DNA from: Chlamydiota bacterium
GTDB taxonomy: Bacteria; Chlamydiota; Chlamydiia; Chlamydiales; Rhabdochlamydiaceae
DNA: 33,406 nucleotides
Assembly (NCBI GenBank): GCA_013288895.1
Contig: JABDAY010000021.1
Span: forward strand, 134-33,539
Direction: 5' to 3'
The notes under the pieces are model-generated. The model was not told the origin of the DNA, searched no databases, and was given only the letters and a program-made list of their open reading frames with translations. The position numbers and the translations under genes are program-made. Each line of letters begins with the position of its first letter. Within the stretch, counting starts at the first letter, position 1. This document shows, one piece after another, positions 31,757 through 33,406 of the stretch.

Positions 31757-33406
31757 GCTTTTAGCTGTAAAGGCAAAAAAAGCTATTTTTGAGGCTTGCG
31801 GGCAAGAGGATATTGAACCTGAGATCACTCAGAGCACTCAGCCCCAATTTGGTCATTATCAGTGCAATAATGCTTTAAAGCTTGCCAAGATCTTGGGGCA
31901 AAACCCCAGACAGATCGCTGAAAAAATCGCGGCAAGTTTTGATCGTTCGGGCATTAGTAAAATTGAGATTGCCGGTCCCGGTTTCATTAATATTTTTTTC
32001 GACCCTTCTTATCTAGCTCACGATGTAGAAAAAATAGTAAAGGATCCCCATTTGGGCATTGATAAAACCCAGCCCCCGCAAAAAATAGTCGTTGAATTTT
32101 CCTCTCCCAATGTCGCTAAAGAGCTTCATGTCGGGCATATCCGCTCCACTATTATTGGGGATTGCCTGGCAAGACTTTTTGAGTTTTTGGGAAATGATGT
32201 CCTACGCCTCAGTCACCTCGGCGATTGGGGAACCCAGTTTGGGATGCTCATCGCGTACATGAAGGATAATAAAGTCAAAGAAAATGCCGACCTATCTGAT
32301 CTGATGGGATGGTACAAGCTTTCAAAGAAAAGATTCGACGAAGACCCTGATTTTAAAAAACGGGCTCAACTCGAAGTGGTAAAACTTCAAGCGGGCGATC
32401 CAGGATCCTTAAAGGATTGGAAAATGATCTGTGAGATCTCCCGCAAAGGGTTTCAAGAAATTTACCATCTTTTGGATGTTAAAGTTATTGAGAGGGGAGA
32501 ATCTTTTTATAATCCCTTCTTAAAAGAAATTGTAGAGGATCTTGATAAGAAAGGACTCATCACTATTTCTAATGGGGCAAAATGTATCTTTTTAGAGGGG
32601 TATGAGATCCCCATCATTATCCAGAAAGCAGATGGGGGCTATAACTACGATACAACCGATATGGCAGCCATACGTCATCGGGTCTCTTGCGAAAAAGCAG
32701 ACCGGATTATCTATGTTGTTGATGCAGGTCAATCTCTCCACTTTCAAATGCTTTTTGCCGCAGCAGAAAAGGGGGGCTACGTCGATCCCAAAAAGACAAA
32801 ATTGGAACATGTCGCATTTGGCGTTGTTCTTGGCCAAGATGGAAAAAAATTCAAAACAAGATCAGGCGAAACAGAAAAACTGATCGATCTAATCACCGAA
32901 GCAATTGACAAGTCTAAACAAGTTCTGCAAGAGAGAATGCCCGGTATTACAGAAGCAGAGCTCAATGAATATGCAACCATTTTAGGTACCGACGCGATTA
33001 AATATGCCGATCTCTCCTCTCATCGCGTCAAGGACTACATGTTTAGTTATGAGAAGATGCTCCGCTTTGAAGGGAACACAGCTCCTTTCCTCCTCTACGC
33101 CTACGTCCGTATCAATGGGATTAAGAAAAAAGTTGGCAAAGATGTCACCCAAATCACCTCAAAAATTCAGCTTGTGCATCTCACTGAAATTGCCCTAGCT
33201 CTCCACCTGCGCCAATTTGGCGAAGCTCTCGATGCAGTTTCTAAAGAACTTCTCCCCAACAGACTCACTGATTATCTCTACATCCTAGCTGAAAAATTTC
33301 ACCTTTTCTTCCACGACTGCCGCGTCGAAGGCTCCCCCCAAGAAGAGAGCCGCCTCCTCCTCTGCGAAGCAACGTCGCGCATCCTCAAGCAAGGACTGAG
33401 CATCCT
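31740..33406 (+). CDS. argS: Arginyl-tRNA synthetase (partial at right edge)
   Basis: Charges tRNA-Arg; class I synthetase. 555 codons are inside the window with no stop, close to the full 560-590. N-terminal tRNA D-loop-binding domain (1-105, with QFGHYQCNNALKLAK), HIGH-type motif HVGH at 130-133 in SPNVAKELHVGHIRST, LSHLGDWGTQFGMLI, YVVDAGQSLHFQ and the KMSK-equivalent GKKFKTRSG (most ArgS lack a canonical KMSK). The anticodon-binding helical domain has begun before the edge. The ATG at 31740 overlaps the ldh stop, indicating coupling. Confidence 0.96.
   Translation, partial: MKNLSELLAVKAKKAIFEACGQEDIEPEITQSTQPQFGHYQCNNALKLAKILGQNPRQIAEKIAASFDRSGISKIEIAGPGFINIFFDPSYLAHDVEKIVKDPHLGIDKTQPPQKIVVEFSSPNVAKELHVGHIRSTIIGDCLARLFEFLGNDVLRLSHLGDWGTQFGMLIAYMKDNKVKENADLSDLMGWYKLSKKRFDEDPDFKKRAQLEVVKLQAGDPGSLKDWKMICEISRKGFQEIYHLLDVKVIERGESFYNPFLKEIVEDLDKKGLITISNGAKCIFLEGYEIPIIIQKADGGYNYDTTDMAAIRHRVSCEKADRIIYVVDAGQSLHFQMLFAAAEKGGYVDPKKTKLEHVAFGVVLGQDGKKFKTRSGETEKLIDLITEAIDKSKQVLQERMPGITEAELNEYATILGTDAIKYADLSSHRVKDYMFSYEKMLRFEGNTAPFLLYAYVRINGIKKKVGKDVTQITSKIQLVHLTEIALALHLRQFGEALDAVSKELLPNRLTDYLYILAEKFHLFFHDCRVEGSPQEESRLLLCEATSRILKQGLSI

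Overview
The window looks like chromosomal DNA of a member of the Chlamydiota outside the genus Chlamydia (an environmental, Parachlamydia/Simkania/Waddlia-type organism). The evidence is an NTT-type ATP/ADP translocase, a chlamydial DUF2709-type protein, a leucine dehydrogenase, several proteins with the two-lobed hydrophobic domain of inclusion-membrane (Inc) proteins, and the gene order rho-coaE-polA-sohB. From memory, that order matches CT491-CT494 of C. trachomatis, where npt2, pgsA and dnaB follow as CT495-CT497. No search was run; all family calls come from reading motifs.

Layout. 1-1626 (-): dnaB, interrupted after residue 401 by an intein that runs off the left edge. 1675-1761 (-): tRNA-Ser(GCU) with a near-consensus promoter, preceded by a membrane-anchored protein of unknown function. 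2751-3808 (+): an S-adenosylmethionine decarboxylase-like protein with an apparent signal peptide, translationally coupled to a phosphoribosyltransferase. 3923-12659: an accessory island of six Inc-like proteins on the + strand. The first three have near-identical promoter regions. The island is interrupted by a two-gene minus-strand operon (7640-9301) encoding two kinase-fold proteins with N-terminal signal or anchor segments; one is clearly related to type II phosphatidylinositol 4-kinases. 12682-15705 (-): a large protein of unknown function and a coiled-coil protein ending in a CaaX-like box.

15904-22029 (-) is the conserved core block rho, coaE, polA, sohB. polA and sohB are separated by a 530-bp GC-rich giant inverted repeat. 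22099-23151 (+) is an MscS channel, and 23141-23926 (-) a helical protein of unknown function. 24150-26804 (-) is a membrane operon: ATP/ADP translocase, DedA protein, CDP-alcohol phosphatidyltransferase. 26992-30509 (-) is a tightly overlapping operon: DUF2709-type protein, tsaE, engB/ysxC, DnaQ-like exonuclease, pgk. 30635-33406 (+) is leucine dehydrogenase followed by argS, which runs off the right edge.

Long perfect or near-perfect hairpins sit directly after the stop codons of the coiled-coil protein gene, rho and pgk, and the giant inverted repeat lies shortly after sohB. The rho and pgk hairpins share the same 40-bp arms built on GGGCAC repeats, so they form a dispersed 3'-end repeat family.

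The most interesting accessory biology is the Inc island with its embedded secreted-kinase operon, the CaaX-ending putative effector, the DnaB intein and the exported AdoMet decarboxylase-like protein.
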